From: Bacteroidia bacterium
Lineage (GTDB): Bacteria; Bacteroidota; Bacteroidia; Bacteroidales; Azobacteroidaceae
DNA length: 42,407 bases
Assembly: GCA_025996865.1 (NCBI GenBank)
Contig: BNTV01000030.1
Location: 1-42,407, forward strand
Direction of reading: 5' to 3'
Each line of letters opens with the position of its first letter. Within the stretch, counting starts at the first letter, position 1. The notes under the pieces were generated by a model. That model worked only from the letters and a program-made list of their open reading frames with translations. It was not told the DNA's origin and did not search any database. Below are positions 1-7,741 of this stretch, piece by piece. A program made the position numbers and the translations under genes.

Positions 1-166
1 CGATGTGGAAACGTTGGGCGAATTGGTCAAATACCAGAAGAACGATTTGTTGAAATTCCGGAATTTTGGTAAAAAATCACTGACGGAATTGGATGAATTG
101 CTTAAGAATCTCAAACTCGATTTCGGAATGGACATCTCAAAATATAAATTAGATAAAGATAATTAA
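1..166 (+). CDS. rpoA: DNA-directed RNA polymerase subunit alpha, C-terminal end (partial)
   Basis: The frame starting at base 2 is open to the TAA at 164-166 and encodes the last 54 residues of RpoA, including the [14 protein letters not shown] helix-hairpin-helix segment of the alpha C-terminal domain, which contacts UP elements and activators. The 5' part lies outside the window. rplQ starts 5 bases after the stop, which is the standard end of the ribosomal alpha operon (S13-S11-S4-rpoA-L17). The identification is from family motif and gene order; I see nothing odd in the fragment. Confidence 0.95.
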   Translation, partial: DVETLGELVKYQKNDLLKFRNFGKKSLTELDELLKNLKLDFGMDISKYKLDKDN

Positions 167-171
167 TAACG

Positions 172-837
172 ATGAGACATAACAATAAAATCAATCATTT
201 AGGTCGTACTTACGCTCACAGAGACGCGATGCTCTCGAACATGGCTGTTTCTTTGATTCAACATAAAAGAATTTTTACGACCCTTGCCAAGGCAAAAGAA
301 CTTCGTAAATATATCGAACCGCTTATTACAAAGAGCAAAACCGATACGACCCATTCGCGCCGTATCGTATTCAAAAATTTAAGCAGTAAATTTGCCGTAA
401 AAGAGTTATTTCAAGAAATTTCTCAAAAAATCGGCGATCGTCCGGGCGGATACACCCGTATCATTAAAACCGGTAACCGGTTGGGAGATAACGCTTCCAC
501 TTGTTTTATCGAATTGGTGGATTACAACGAGTTGATGTTGAAAGACAAAGCTCCTGCAAAAGCAAAGACCCGCCGTTCAAGGAGAGGTGGCGGAAAAGAC
601 GCTGCTGCTACTGCAACAGCCGAAGTTCCGGAAACTGTCGCTCCCAAGAAAGAGCCGAAAGCAAAAGTAGAAAAAATAAAAGTAGAAGAACCCGTTGTTG
701 AAACGCCGGTTGAAGAAGTTCCTGCGGTTGAGGAAGTTCTTGTAGTTGAGGAAGTTCCTGCGGTTGAGGAAGTTCCTGTGGTTGAGGAAACGCCGGCAGT
801 TATAACAGAAGTTTCCGATACGGAAGAGAAAAAATAA
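172..837 (+). CDS. rplQ: 50S ribosomal protein L17 with long acidic repeat tail
   Basis: The first ~120 residues are a complete L17 domain (start [20 protein letters not shown], then the conserved NRLGDNA segment), a large-subunit protein near the peptide exit tunnel. Bacterial L17 is usually 115-130 residues. Bacteroidota versions carry a charged tail, but this one, at 221 residues, is long. The tail begins with a Lys/Arg-rich stretch ([17 protein letters not shown]), continues Ala/Lys-rich, then has four and a half six-residue repeats of VEEVPA/V type, and ends in EEKK. It is the last gene of the alpha operon and is followed at once by a terminator hairpin. The tail is likely disordered; its role is unknown. 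Confidence 0.96.
   Translation: MRHNNKINHLGRTYAHRDAMLSNMAVSLIQHKRIFTTLAKAKELRKYIEPLITKSKTDTTHSRRIVFKNLSSKFAVKELFQEISQKIGDRPGGYTRIIKTGNRLGDNASTCFIELVDYNELMLKDKAPAKAKTRRSRRGGGKDAAATATAEVPETVAPKKEPKAKVEKIKVEEPVVETPVEEVPAVEEVLVVEEVPAVEEVPVVEETPAVITEVSDTEEKK
709..789 (+). repeat. 18-bp tandem repeat in the 3' end of rplQ
   Basis: Four full units of GTTGAGGAAGTTCCTGCG-type sequence (709-726, 727-744, 745-762, 763-780) plus a half unit encode [27 protein letters not shown]. The unit length is a multiple of three, so gain or loss of units changes tail length but not frame. Confidence 0.9.
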
Positions 838-838
838 A

Positions 839-869
839 TATCCTCTCAAAATTTCTCTGAGGATTTTTA
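839..869 (+). terminator. Terminator of the rpoA-rplQ operon
   Basis: ATCCTC and GAGGAT form a short stem around a 13-nt loop two bases after the rplQ stop, followed by a run of T. The stem is short, so efficiency is uncertain. Confidence 0.55.
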
Positions 870-892
870 TTAATTTTTTTCATAAGTCGATA

Positions 893-951
893 GCAGCTTG
901 TAAGTCGTGATGATTTGCAAGCTGTTTTTGTGTGCCGTTTTTACACATTCT
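893..951 (+). repeat. Hairpin-bearing repeat, copy A (terminator-like)
   Basis: CAGCTTG (894-900) and CAAGCTG (918-924) are perfect inverted arms followed by five T, which looks like a rho-independent terminator. The sequence through about 951 closely matches 5750-5808, which is the coding 3' end of the epimerase gene. Read on the minus strand this copy also gives EECVK, as in the epimerase. It may be a duplicated gene tail reused as a terminator. Confidence 0.6.
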
Positions 952-986
952 TCGGAAAAATTATAAAATATACCGTATTTGTGGTA

Positions 987-1017
987 TTTAACAATAAATA
1001 AACACTCCTTAACTTTG
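987..1017 (+). promoter_or_regulatory. Promoter of the susC/susD pair
   Basis: TAACTTTG at 1010-1017 fits the Bacteroidota -7 box TAnnTTTG. A TTTA at 987-990, 19 nt upstream, is a near match to the -33 TTTG. The start codon at 1068 follows after a leader of about 45 nt. Confidence 0.6.
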
Positions 1018-1067
1018 CACCGGCAAAAAAATAAATATATATTATACCACAAAAAAACAATTGAAAA

Positions 1068-4000
1068 ATGAAACAACAAATTTATCGGTTCATTCTTTTT
1101 TTCGTATCTTTTATCTTTTCGGTTAACGCTTATTCTCAAACGACAATAAGTGGAACGGTCGTTGATAAAAATACAAAAGAGCCGGTCATCGGAGCTTCAA
1201 TTCATGTAAAATCAGCGTCGGAAGGTGCAATTACAGACCACAACGGTCATTTTGAATTTAAAACAAAGCAGTCGTTTCCGCTCTCTTTAACAATTCGTTT
1301 TATCGGTTACAAAACGCAAGAGATAGACTTGTATGAAAATCAACCGGTTGAAATCGGTCTTTCCGAAAATGTCAATTTTTTGGATGAAGTGGTCGTTACG
1401 GCATTAGGCATTTCACGCGAAAAGAAATCGTTGGGCTACGCTACGCAAAATATTAAAGGCGATGAACTTAATGGCAACACCTCTACTAATATTGTGAACG
1501 CCCTCGCAGGAAAAGCGGCGGGTGTGCGTATTACCAATGGTTCGGGTGATATTGGAGGATCTCGTATCATCATTCGTGGAGAGACATCTATTGCAGGTAA
1601 TAACCAACCCCTTTTTGTGGTGGATGGTATTCCTGTTGACAACTCTCAATTGAATGTGGGAGACCAGTATCGCGACTTCCGTAATGCAGTTGCCGACTTA
1701 AATCCCGATGATATTGAAACGCTCAATATATTGAAAGGACCGAATGCCGCCGCTTTATATGGTTCACGTGCTGCACATGGTGTTGTTTTGATTACGACCA
1801 AAAAGGGTACTGTGCAAAAGGGATTAGGCATTAATGTGACTGCCGGTGTATCTTTTGCGAATATAGTAAACTTGGCTAAGTATCAAAATGAATTTGGACA
1901 AGGAACCGAAGGCGAGTTTAGCTTCGTAGATGGTAAAGGAGGCGGTGTAAATGATGGTTATGATGAAAGTTGGGGTCCCCGTCTTGATGGTCGGCTTATT
2001 CCTCAATTCGACAGTCCCATTGTTGATGGCGTACGTCAGGCAACCCCCTGGGTGGCGCATCCCAATAATGTGAAAGACTTTTTTGAAACCGGCGTTACGC
2101 AGGATTATGGCATTTCGATTGCCAATGCCGGCGATAAATACAGTTACCGGTTGGGAACTCACTATCAAGACCAGACAGGTACCGCACCCAATACACAAAT
2201 CAAGAAAACAAATGTATCATACAGTGGCGATTATGAATTGACAAAACGCATCAAAGTGGGTGCAAACGTTAATTATATCGTAACCGATGCACCGAATATT
2301 CCCGGTACCAGTAATGGCAGCGCCAGTAGCCTGCGCGCAAACAACATTATGTTGCAATTCTTGTGGTTTGGTCGACAAGTCGATACCCAATCCCTGAAAG
2401 AAGGGCAAACCGTCAACCGCAACTGGAATGCCAATTATTACGACAATCCCTACTGGCAACAGTTTTACAATACGACCGAACAAAAACGTAACCGTATCAT
2501 CGGCGATGTGCATTTTAGCGTAAACCTTGCCGAAGGTTTGGATTTCCGTTTCCGTACATCAACAGATTATTACAACGACAAACGCAAATCTAAATTCAGG
2601 ACAGGTTCTTCCGGCGCAGGACGTCCCGACGGCTCGTATTCCGAAGATGCCTACATTGTAAGCGAAGACAACACGGAAGCGATACTTAATTACACGCGCA
2701 AATTTTCTGATGATTGGTCATTAGATGCGCTGATCGGATATAATGTGCGCAACAACAGGTATGAAAACAATTTTCAAAATGCATCGAAACTTGCAGCGCC
2801 GGATCTTTACACAGTGAGTAATTCAAAAGATCCGTTAGTATCAACTAATTTGCTTAGACGTTCGCGGGTATATAGTGACTATGCTTCAGCACAGATTGGT
2901 TTCCGCAGTTGGGCATTTCTTAACCTCACAGGAAGAAATGACATATCCTCCACTCTGCCTTCTGCCAATCGTTCCTACTTTTATCCATCGGCAACAGCCA
3001 GTGTGATTTTGAGCGATGCGTTGGACATTAAAAATAATGTGCTTTCGTTCCTTAAACTGCGTGGTGGTTGGTCGGAAGTTGGTAGCGATGCCGATCCTTA
3101 CCAACTGGCTACCGTATATAACTTAGGGTCGCCGTTCAATGGCAATCCGATTCAAACTTCATCAACAACGAAAAATAATGCTGATTTGAAACCCGAACGT
3201 ACGCAATCAACAGAATTTGGTGCGGAAGCCGGTTTTTTAAATAACCGTATTGTTCTTGATTTAGCTCTTTACAACACCAACAGTATCGACCAAATCATCG
3301 GTTTGCAGACTTCTCCGGCAAGCGGTTACTCTTCACAGCTTGTCAATGCGGGAAAAATCAATAACAAAGGTATTGAAGTTCAGTTGAGAACAACTCCCGT
3401 GAAAACGAAAGATTTTTCTTGGGGATTGGACTTGAATTATGCTGCTAACCGCAGTAAGGTAGTCGAATTGGACAAAGAAGGTTTGTTGACACGCTATGTG
3501 ATTGGCACGGCAGGCCCACAGATTGTGGCGGCAGTAGGCGAACGCTATGGCGCTATCTTTGGCACCGCTTGGAAGCGCAATGCAAACGGAGATATATTGG
3601 TAGGAGACAACGGAAGACCGCTTAGAGATCCTTCCAATAAAACATTGGGCTATTTTACTCCCGATTGGACGGGTGGAATAACCAACACGTTTACTTATAA
3701 AAACCTGTCACTCTCGGCATTGATTGATGCCGGCATTGGTGGTTCGATTTACTCCAGTTCGGCATCCACAGGTGTTATGGCAGGCGTATATGAACAATCA
3801 CTGTCCGGTCGTTCGGCAGAGTTCGGAGGCTTGACATGGACAGATGCAAACGGGAAAGTGCGTGATGACGGTGTAATCTTCCAAGGTGTCAATGAAAATA
3901 CAGGACAGCCAAACAATGTGATAATCTCTGCCGAGACTTACCACGGACAATCCGCTCATGAGAAGTATGTCTATGATGCCTCTTATGTAAAATTGCGCGA

Positions 4001-4223
4001 CATCAGCCTGACTTATACCTTCAAAAAGAGTGTTATCCAAAAATGGGGTATTGGTGGATTATCTGTGTCGGCGGTAGCACACAATGTTGCCATCCTCTAT
4101 CGTGATAAAAATTTGGATGCAGATCCGGAAACTGCACTTAACACAGGCAACGTGCAGGGAGTAACAGGTTTGGCGCGTCCATCCGCCCGCTCTTTCGGAT
4201 TGAATGTCAACCTCAAGTTTTAA
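1068..4223 (+). CDS. SusC/RagA family TonB-linked outer membrane receptor
   Basis: This 1051-residue protein has a signal peptide (cleavage probably after NAYS, residue 23), a carboxypeptidase-regulatory-like beta-sandwich (about 25-110), the VVVTALGISREKKSLGYA segment that marks the SusC/RagA subgroup, a TonB plug domain (about 115-225), and a long beta-barrel ending in aromatic F. Such proteins import glycans or peptides through the outer membrane, powered by TonB/ExbBD. The SusD-like lipoprotein gene follows directly and forms the lid of the transporter. No glycoside hydrolase, ECF sigma or anti-sigma gene is adjacent, so the substrate and regulation cannot be read from context. Confidence 0.95.
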   Translation: MKQQIYRFILFFVSFIFSVNAYSQTTISGTVVDKNTKEPVIGASIHVKSASEGAITDHNGHFEFKTKQSFPLSLTIRFIGYKTQEIDLYENQPVEIGLSENVNFLDEVVVTALGISREKKSLGYATQNIKGDELNGNTSTNIVNALAGKAAGVRITNGSGDIGGSRIIIRGETSIAGNNQPLFVVDGIPVDNSQLNVGDQYRDFRNAVADLNPDDIETLNILKGPNAAALYGSRAAHGVVLITTKKGTVQKGLGINVTAGVSFANIVNLAKYQNEFGQGTEGEFSFVDGKGGGVNDGYDESWGPRLDGRLIPQFDSPIVDGVRQATPWVAHPNNVKDFFETGVTQDYGISIANAGDKYSYRLGTHYQDQTGTAPNTQIKKTNVSYSGDYELTKRIKVGANVNYIVTDAPNIPGTSNGSASSLRANNIMLQFLWFGRQVDTQSLKEGQTVNRNWNANYYDNPYWQQFYNTTEQKRNRIIGDVHFSVNLAEGLDFRFRTSTDYYNDKRKSKFRTGSSGAGRPDGSYSEDAYIVSEDNTEAILNYTRKFSDDWSLDALIGYNVRNNRYENNFQNASKLAAPDLYTVSNSKDPLVSTNLLRRSRVYSDYASAQIGFRSWAFLNLTGRNDISSTLPSANRSYFYPSATASVILSDALDIKNNVLSFLKLRGGWSEVGSDADPYQLATVYNLGSPFNGNPIQTSSTTKNNADLKPERTQSTEFGAEAGFLNNRIVLDLALYNTNSIDQIIGLQTSPASGYSSQLVNAGKINNKGIEVQLRTTPVKTKDFSWGLDLNYAANRSKVVELDKEGLLTRYVIGTAGPQIVAAVGERYGAIFGTAWKRNANGDILVGDNGRPLRDPSNKTLGYFTPDWTGGITNTFTYKNLSLSALIDAGIGGSIYSSSASTGVMAGVYEQSLSGRSAEFGGLTWTDANGKVRDDGVIFQGVNENTGQPNNVIISAETYHGQSAHEKYVYDASYVKLRDISLTYTFKKSVIQKWGIGGLSVSAVAHNVAILYRDKNLDADPETALNTGNVQGVTGLARPSARSFGLNVNLKF

Positions 4224-4234
4224 TTAATAACTAA

Positions 4235-4256
4235 ACAAGGGGTTTAAACCCCTTGT
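4235..4256. repeat. 22-bp perfect palindrome between susC and susD
   Basis: ACAAGGGG and CCCCTTGT flank a TTTAAA centre, a perfectly self-complementary 22-mer lying 11 bases after the susC stop and 14 bases before the susD ATG. In mRNA it can form a hairpin without a T-run, which fits a processing or stability element better than a terminator. Confidence 0.85.
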
Positions 4257-4270
4257 CAAAAGATAAAAAT

Positions 4271-5698
4271 ATGAAAAAGTATATAACATTATTTATAGTA
4301 ACAGCCGTTTTAACAACAGCGTGCAGCGAATCGTTGGACGATATTAACAAGAATCCCAACGCAACGGAAATTCCTGATCCCGCCTATCTGCTTACAGGCG
4401 TAGAAAAAAATGGGGCAGACCTCTATTGGGGCAATTCGGCTGATTATGGCGGAACATTGTTGTTTGTACAACATTGGGCGGCTATCCAATATCCGGATGC
4501 CGATAAATATGACATCACAAACACTGCGGGAATAGTAACGACTCCCTGGAATACCGGTTACACCACGCTTATTACGAATTTGAATGGCATCCTCGCTCTA
4601 AACGACGATATTGCCAATGCCAACTACAAAGCTGTGGCGCTCACGCTTCGTTCATGGGTATTCCTCTTGTTGACCGATCTTTATGGCGACATTCCGTACT
4701 CGGAAGTGGGAAAAAGCGTTGTCCCCAAATACGATACTCAAAAAGACGTGTATGTTGGGTTGCTGGCTGATTTAACACAAGCCACAACGCAATTGGCTGC
4801 TGCTAATGGCGCCGTTAAGGGTGATGTGATTTATGGCGGAGATGTTGCTAAATGGAAGAAGTTTGCTAATTCATTGAAATTGCGTATCGCTTTGCGCATT
4901 GCTGATAAAGAAGACGCTTTGGCAAAACAAACCATTGCTGCACTCAATGTGCCGGATTTAATCGGGAGCAATGCAGAAACAGTTAAAGTTGTTTATTCTA
5001 CGTCGCCTTACAACAATCCACAACAAGATCACTTCGTGTCGCGTAACGACTACCGTATTTCTAAAACCATAGTAGATAAGTTAAAAGCATTGAGTGACCC
5101 ACGCCTGCCGGTGTATGCTCAATTGCCCAAAGATACAGAAAGCGCTTCTGATTATGCCGGCGGCGCCAACGGTTTGTACGCCGCCGATGCCATGAGCCAA
5201 GGTTTAGATAAAATTTCATTGCCGGGTACATACTTCCTCACACCTACTGCACCTGCTGTTATTTATAGCTATGCCGAAGCATTGTTCAATTTGTCGGAAG
5301 CAGCGGCTCGCGGCTATATTTCCGGAAGTGCAGAAACATATTACAAACAAGCTATCACGGCTTCATTCAATCAGTTTGGCATCACGGATGCAACAGTTAT
5401 CGCTGATTATCTGGCTCAACCGACAGTGGCATACAACGCTGCAAACTACAAACAGTCTATCGGCGAACAAAAATGGATTGCCTTTTTCGGACAAGGTTTG
5501 GATGCTTTTGCCGAGTGGCGCCGTTTGGATTATCCACAATTGGTAGCAGGTCCGGCTTCTGTGTTGGAAGGCAAAATTCCCACCCGTGTATTCTATCCGG
5601 GAACAGAACAATCTTTGAATGGAAAGAGCTACAAAGCAGCTGTTGCCAATCAAGGTCCGGATTTACTAACAACTAAACTGTGGTTTGATGCTTATTGA
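4271..5698 (+). CDS. SusD/RagB family substrate-binding lipoprotein
   Basis: A 475-residue lipoprotein: signal MKKYITLFIVTAVLTTAC with Cys18 as probable lipidation site, then ESLDDINKNPN, a typical start of SusD-like group 2 proteins, and TPR-like helices (LRSWVFLLLTDLYGDIPYSE; KFANSLKLRIALRIAD). It ends with the EWRRLDYP block conserved in this group. It caps the SusC channel on the cell surface and binds the ligand. I chose ATG 4271 because the upstream in-frame TTG at 4253 lies inside the palindrome and would put charged residues before the lipoprotein signal. It is co-transcribed with susC. Confidence 0.94.
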   Translation: MKKYITLFIVTAVLTTACSESLDDINKNPNATEIPDPAYLLTGVEKNGADLYWGNSADYGGTLLFVQHWAAIQYPDADKYDITNTAGIVTTPWNTGYTTLITNLNGILALNDDIANANYKAVALTLRSWVFLLLTDLYGDIPYSEVGKSVVPKYDTQKDVYVGLLADLTQATTQLAAANGAVKGDVIYGGDVAKWKKFANSLKLRIALRIADKEDALAKQTIAALNVPDLIGSNAETVKVVYSTSPYNNPQQDHFVSRNDYRISKTIVDKLKALSDPRLPVYAQLPKDTESASDYAGGANGLYAADAMSQGLDKISLPGTYFLTPTAPAVIYSYAEALFNLSEAAARGYISGSAETYYKQAITASFNQFGITDATVIADYLAQPTVAYNAANYKQSIGEQKWIAFFGQGLDAFAEWRRLDYPQLVAGPASVLEGKIPTRVFYPGTEQSLNGKSYKAAVANQGPDLLTTKLWFDAY

Positions 5699-5730
5699 CA
5701 GGATTATGAATTGGAAAGGCTATTATTAAA

Positions 5731-6723
5731 TTAAGAACTAAAAGGAGATACAGCTTGTAAGTCGCAGTGATTTGCAGGCTGTTTTTTGTACCATTTTACA
5801 CATTCCTCAATCCCTCTTTCCAAATCATAATCTGCCTGAAAACCAAGCTCTTGTTGCAGAGGCGTTACATCGCAAGTCCAATCGCGCTGTTTCATGATTT
5901 TATATTTGTCGCGATTGAGCGTCGAAGGCTTTTTTGTTAAATGGGCAAATCCTTCAGCAAGGATAGATATGGACTTCAGGATAAGTAAGGGAACACGGAT
6001 TTTGACGGTAAATTTCTTTCCCAAAGCTGCTTTCACGATTTGCGCATAGGCTTTATCGGTATAAACATTCCCGTCCGTAATAAAATAAGCTTTGTTGGAA
6101 ACGGGATTTTCTAAAGCGAGGAAAACCGCTTTGACCAAATCTTTTACATAAATAAACGTCAACTTTTGCGGTTTGAAGCCGGCCGCGACATCCCAACCTG
6201 CATCAACGGTTTTCAACATCAGGAGATAATCTTTGTCGCGCGGACCGTAAACGCCTGTCGGACGGAGGATCATGTATGGGAAGTTCGCTTGGGATTCCAA
6301 AAAACGTTCGGCTTTCAGTTTGCTTTTCCCGTAAGCCGATTCCGGATTCGGATAAGCGCTGAGGCTGCTCATCAAAATAAATTTTGCCGGAATGGCATTG
6401 ATTTCCTGCAAGGCTTCGATAAACCGGCAGGTAAAAAGACCGTTGACTTTCTCAAAATCCCGGATGTCCAAACTTTTGGTTATTCCGGCATTATGAATGA
6501 TATAATCCCATTTCCCGTATCGGGAAACATGCCCGGAGATTTGTTGTTTCAGCTTTTCTTTATCCGAATAGTCCAAATCAATGAAAGAAATCCGCGGGTC
6601 TTGCAAATATTCTCTACTGCTCGAACGGCGGATGCCTGCCCAAACATCTGCATTCCGGTTGAGCGCTTCCTCAACCAGGAAACTTCCGATAAAACCGCTT
6701 GCACCTGTAATTAGAATCTTCAT
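5731..6723 (-). CDS. NAD(P)-dependent epimerase/dehydratase, extended SDR family
   Basis: 330 residues. The N-terminal Rossmann motif is GASGFIG (7-13); the active-site Tyr and Lys are Y131 and K135 in SAYGKSK; and an ILRPTGVYGPRD block follows, as in extended short-chain dehydrogenases acting on nucleotide sugars or sterol-like substrates. Substrate is not readable. It starts 15 bases downstream of the DUF4249 gene and is the last gene of a three-gene minus-strand operon with the TonB receptor. Its last ~20 codons contain a hairpin repeated at 893-951. A role in envelope sugar metabolism is an inference only. Confidence 0.88.
   Translation of the reverse strand: MKILITGASGFIGSFLVEEALNRNADVWAGIRRSSSREYLQDPRISFIDLDYSDKEKLKQQISGHVSRYGKWDYIIHNAGITKSLDIRDFEKVNGLFTCRFIEALQEINAIPAKFILMSSLSAYPNPESAYGKSKLKAERFLESQANFPYMILRPTGVYGPRDKDYLLMLKTVDAGWDVAAGFKPQKLTFIYVKDLVKAVFLALENPVSNKAYFITDGNVYTDKAYAQIVKAALGKKFTVKIRVPLLILKSISILAEGFAHLTKKPSTLNRDKYKIMKQRDWTCDVTPLQQELGFQADYDLERGIEECVKWYKKQPANHCDLQAVSPFSS
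5750..5808. repeat. Hairpin-bearing repeat, copy B, inside the 3' end of the epimerase gene
   Basis: CAGCTTG (5751-5757) and CAGGCTG (5775-5781, one G-U pair in RNA) followed by six T on the plus strand can terminate susD transcription, although the DNA is coding sequence of the convergent epimerase gene. The sequence closely matches copy A at 893-951. Confidence 0.6.
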
Positions 6724-6738
6724 GGTGCAAAGATAAAA

Positions 6739-7737
6739 CTATTTCAGCGGAATATGGTAAACCGAACTTGAATAACTACCCAAAATACCGATTCCACCTT
6801 TTACATTTGAATAGATTTGCACCGGTTCTGTGAAATATTCCATGATATCGTTCACATTGTAGCCGGCTTCACGTGTTTTGCGAAAGCGGTAATACGAGGG
6901 CGAAAGCGATTGAAGCTCCACAAATACTTCCTTGCCGATAACATCCGGATTTTCATATTCCGGGGCGTATGGATTTTTGCCGATACCAATATTATAGGCC
7001 TTAACTTTCAATTTGTATTCCTTTCCATCTAAAAGTTCGTCACTAAACAAGTTTGAGCGTAAATAATTGCGGTCGTCTTCAAGGAAACCCATTTCATTGC
7101 TTGTTTGCTGGAATACCATGTCGTCGGAATTGAAACCAATCGGATAATAGGTACTGTCTCCAGTCGAAAAATAAATCTTCAAATACAAGTTTAATGCATA
7201 ATAATTGGCAATATCCGTGGGATCTTTGAACGTAATATCCATATCAAAATTAATTGTCTGATAATAGACCGATGAATCTATAACAAATGCATTCCCGTCA
7301 TAATAAGTAGAATATTGCCTGTCTTCCCTGAAATTCATCGTATCGACGGAAATAACCGGCGAAGGTATAACGATTTCGGTTGAACATTCGACAGGGTCAA
7401 AACCCTGACAGGAAGCGGTGATGCGGAGGTTATCGCCTTCTTTCGGAATGTAAGTTCCCGTATAATAGCCGCTTCCGGCATTCGACAAGTTCTCAATTTT
7501 ATTTCCGTCTTTCCAAAGTTCTACCGTTGCATTGTTGATTTCTTTAAAAACACGCTCATTGTTCAGAAAAAACCGGCTTTCCGTCAAGTGGATTTTCACT
7601 ACGGAATCGGGCGTTAAAATACTGTTGAGAACCAGTTTGGTTTTTACTTCGTCTCCTTTAAATTCAATTTCCTTCTCGCAGGAGAAAAGGAAAGCCATGA
7701 ATAATGACGCGATGTATAAAAAATATTTGTATTTCAT
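6739..7737 (-). CDS. DUF4249 domain-containing outer membrane lipoprotein
   Basis: 332 residues with a lipoprotein signal (FMAFLFSC, Cys20) and the DUF4249 hallmark start KTKLVLNSILTPDSVVKIHLTES. A beta-sandwich-like middle follows. DUF4249 genes are regularly found directly after a TonB-dependent receptor, and here the gap to the receptor is 4 bases, so the two proteins probably work as a receptor and surface accessory. The ligand is unknown. Translation is probably coupled to the upstream receptor gene. Confidence 0.9.
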   Translation of the reverse strand: MKYKYFLYIASLFMAFLFSCEKEIEFKGDEVKTKLVLNSILTPDSVVKIHLTESRFFLNNERVFKEINNATVELWKDGNKIENLSNAGSGYYTGTYIPKEGDNLRITASCQGFDPVECSTEIVIPSPVISVDTMNFREDRQYSTYYDGNAFVIDSSVYYQTINFDMDITFKDPTDIANYYALNLYLKIYFSTGDSTYYPIGFNSDDMVFQQTSNEMGFLEDDRNYLRSNLFSDELLDGKEYKLKVKAYNIGIGKNPYAPEYENPDVIGKEVFVELQSLSPSYYRFRKTREAGYNVNDIMEYFTEPVQIYSNVKGGIGILGSYSSSVYHIPLK

Positions 7738-7741
7738 TGTC

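Noticed and set aside
709..789. rplQ repeats as a phase-variation switch
   Set aside because: The 18-bp unit keeps the frame, so unit loss cannot turn the gene off.
4253..4270. TTG at 4253 as the susD start
   Set aside because: It lies in the palindrome and gives a lipoprotein signal with a charged extension; ATG 4271 gives a standard one.
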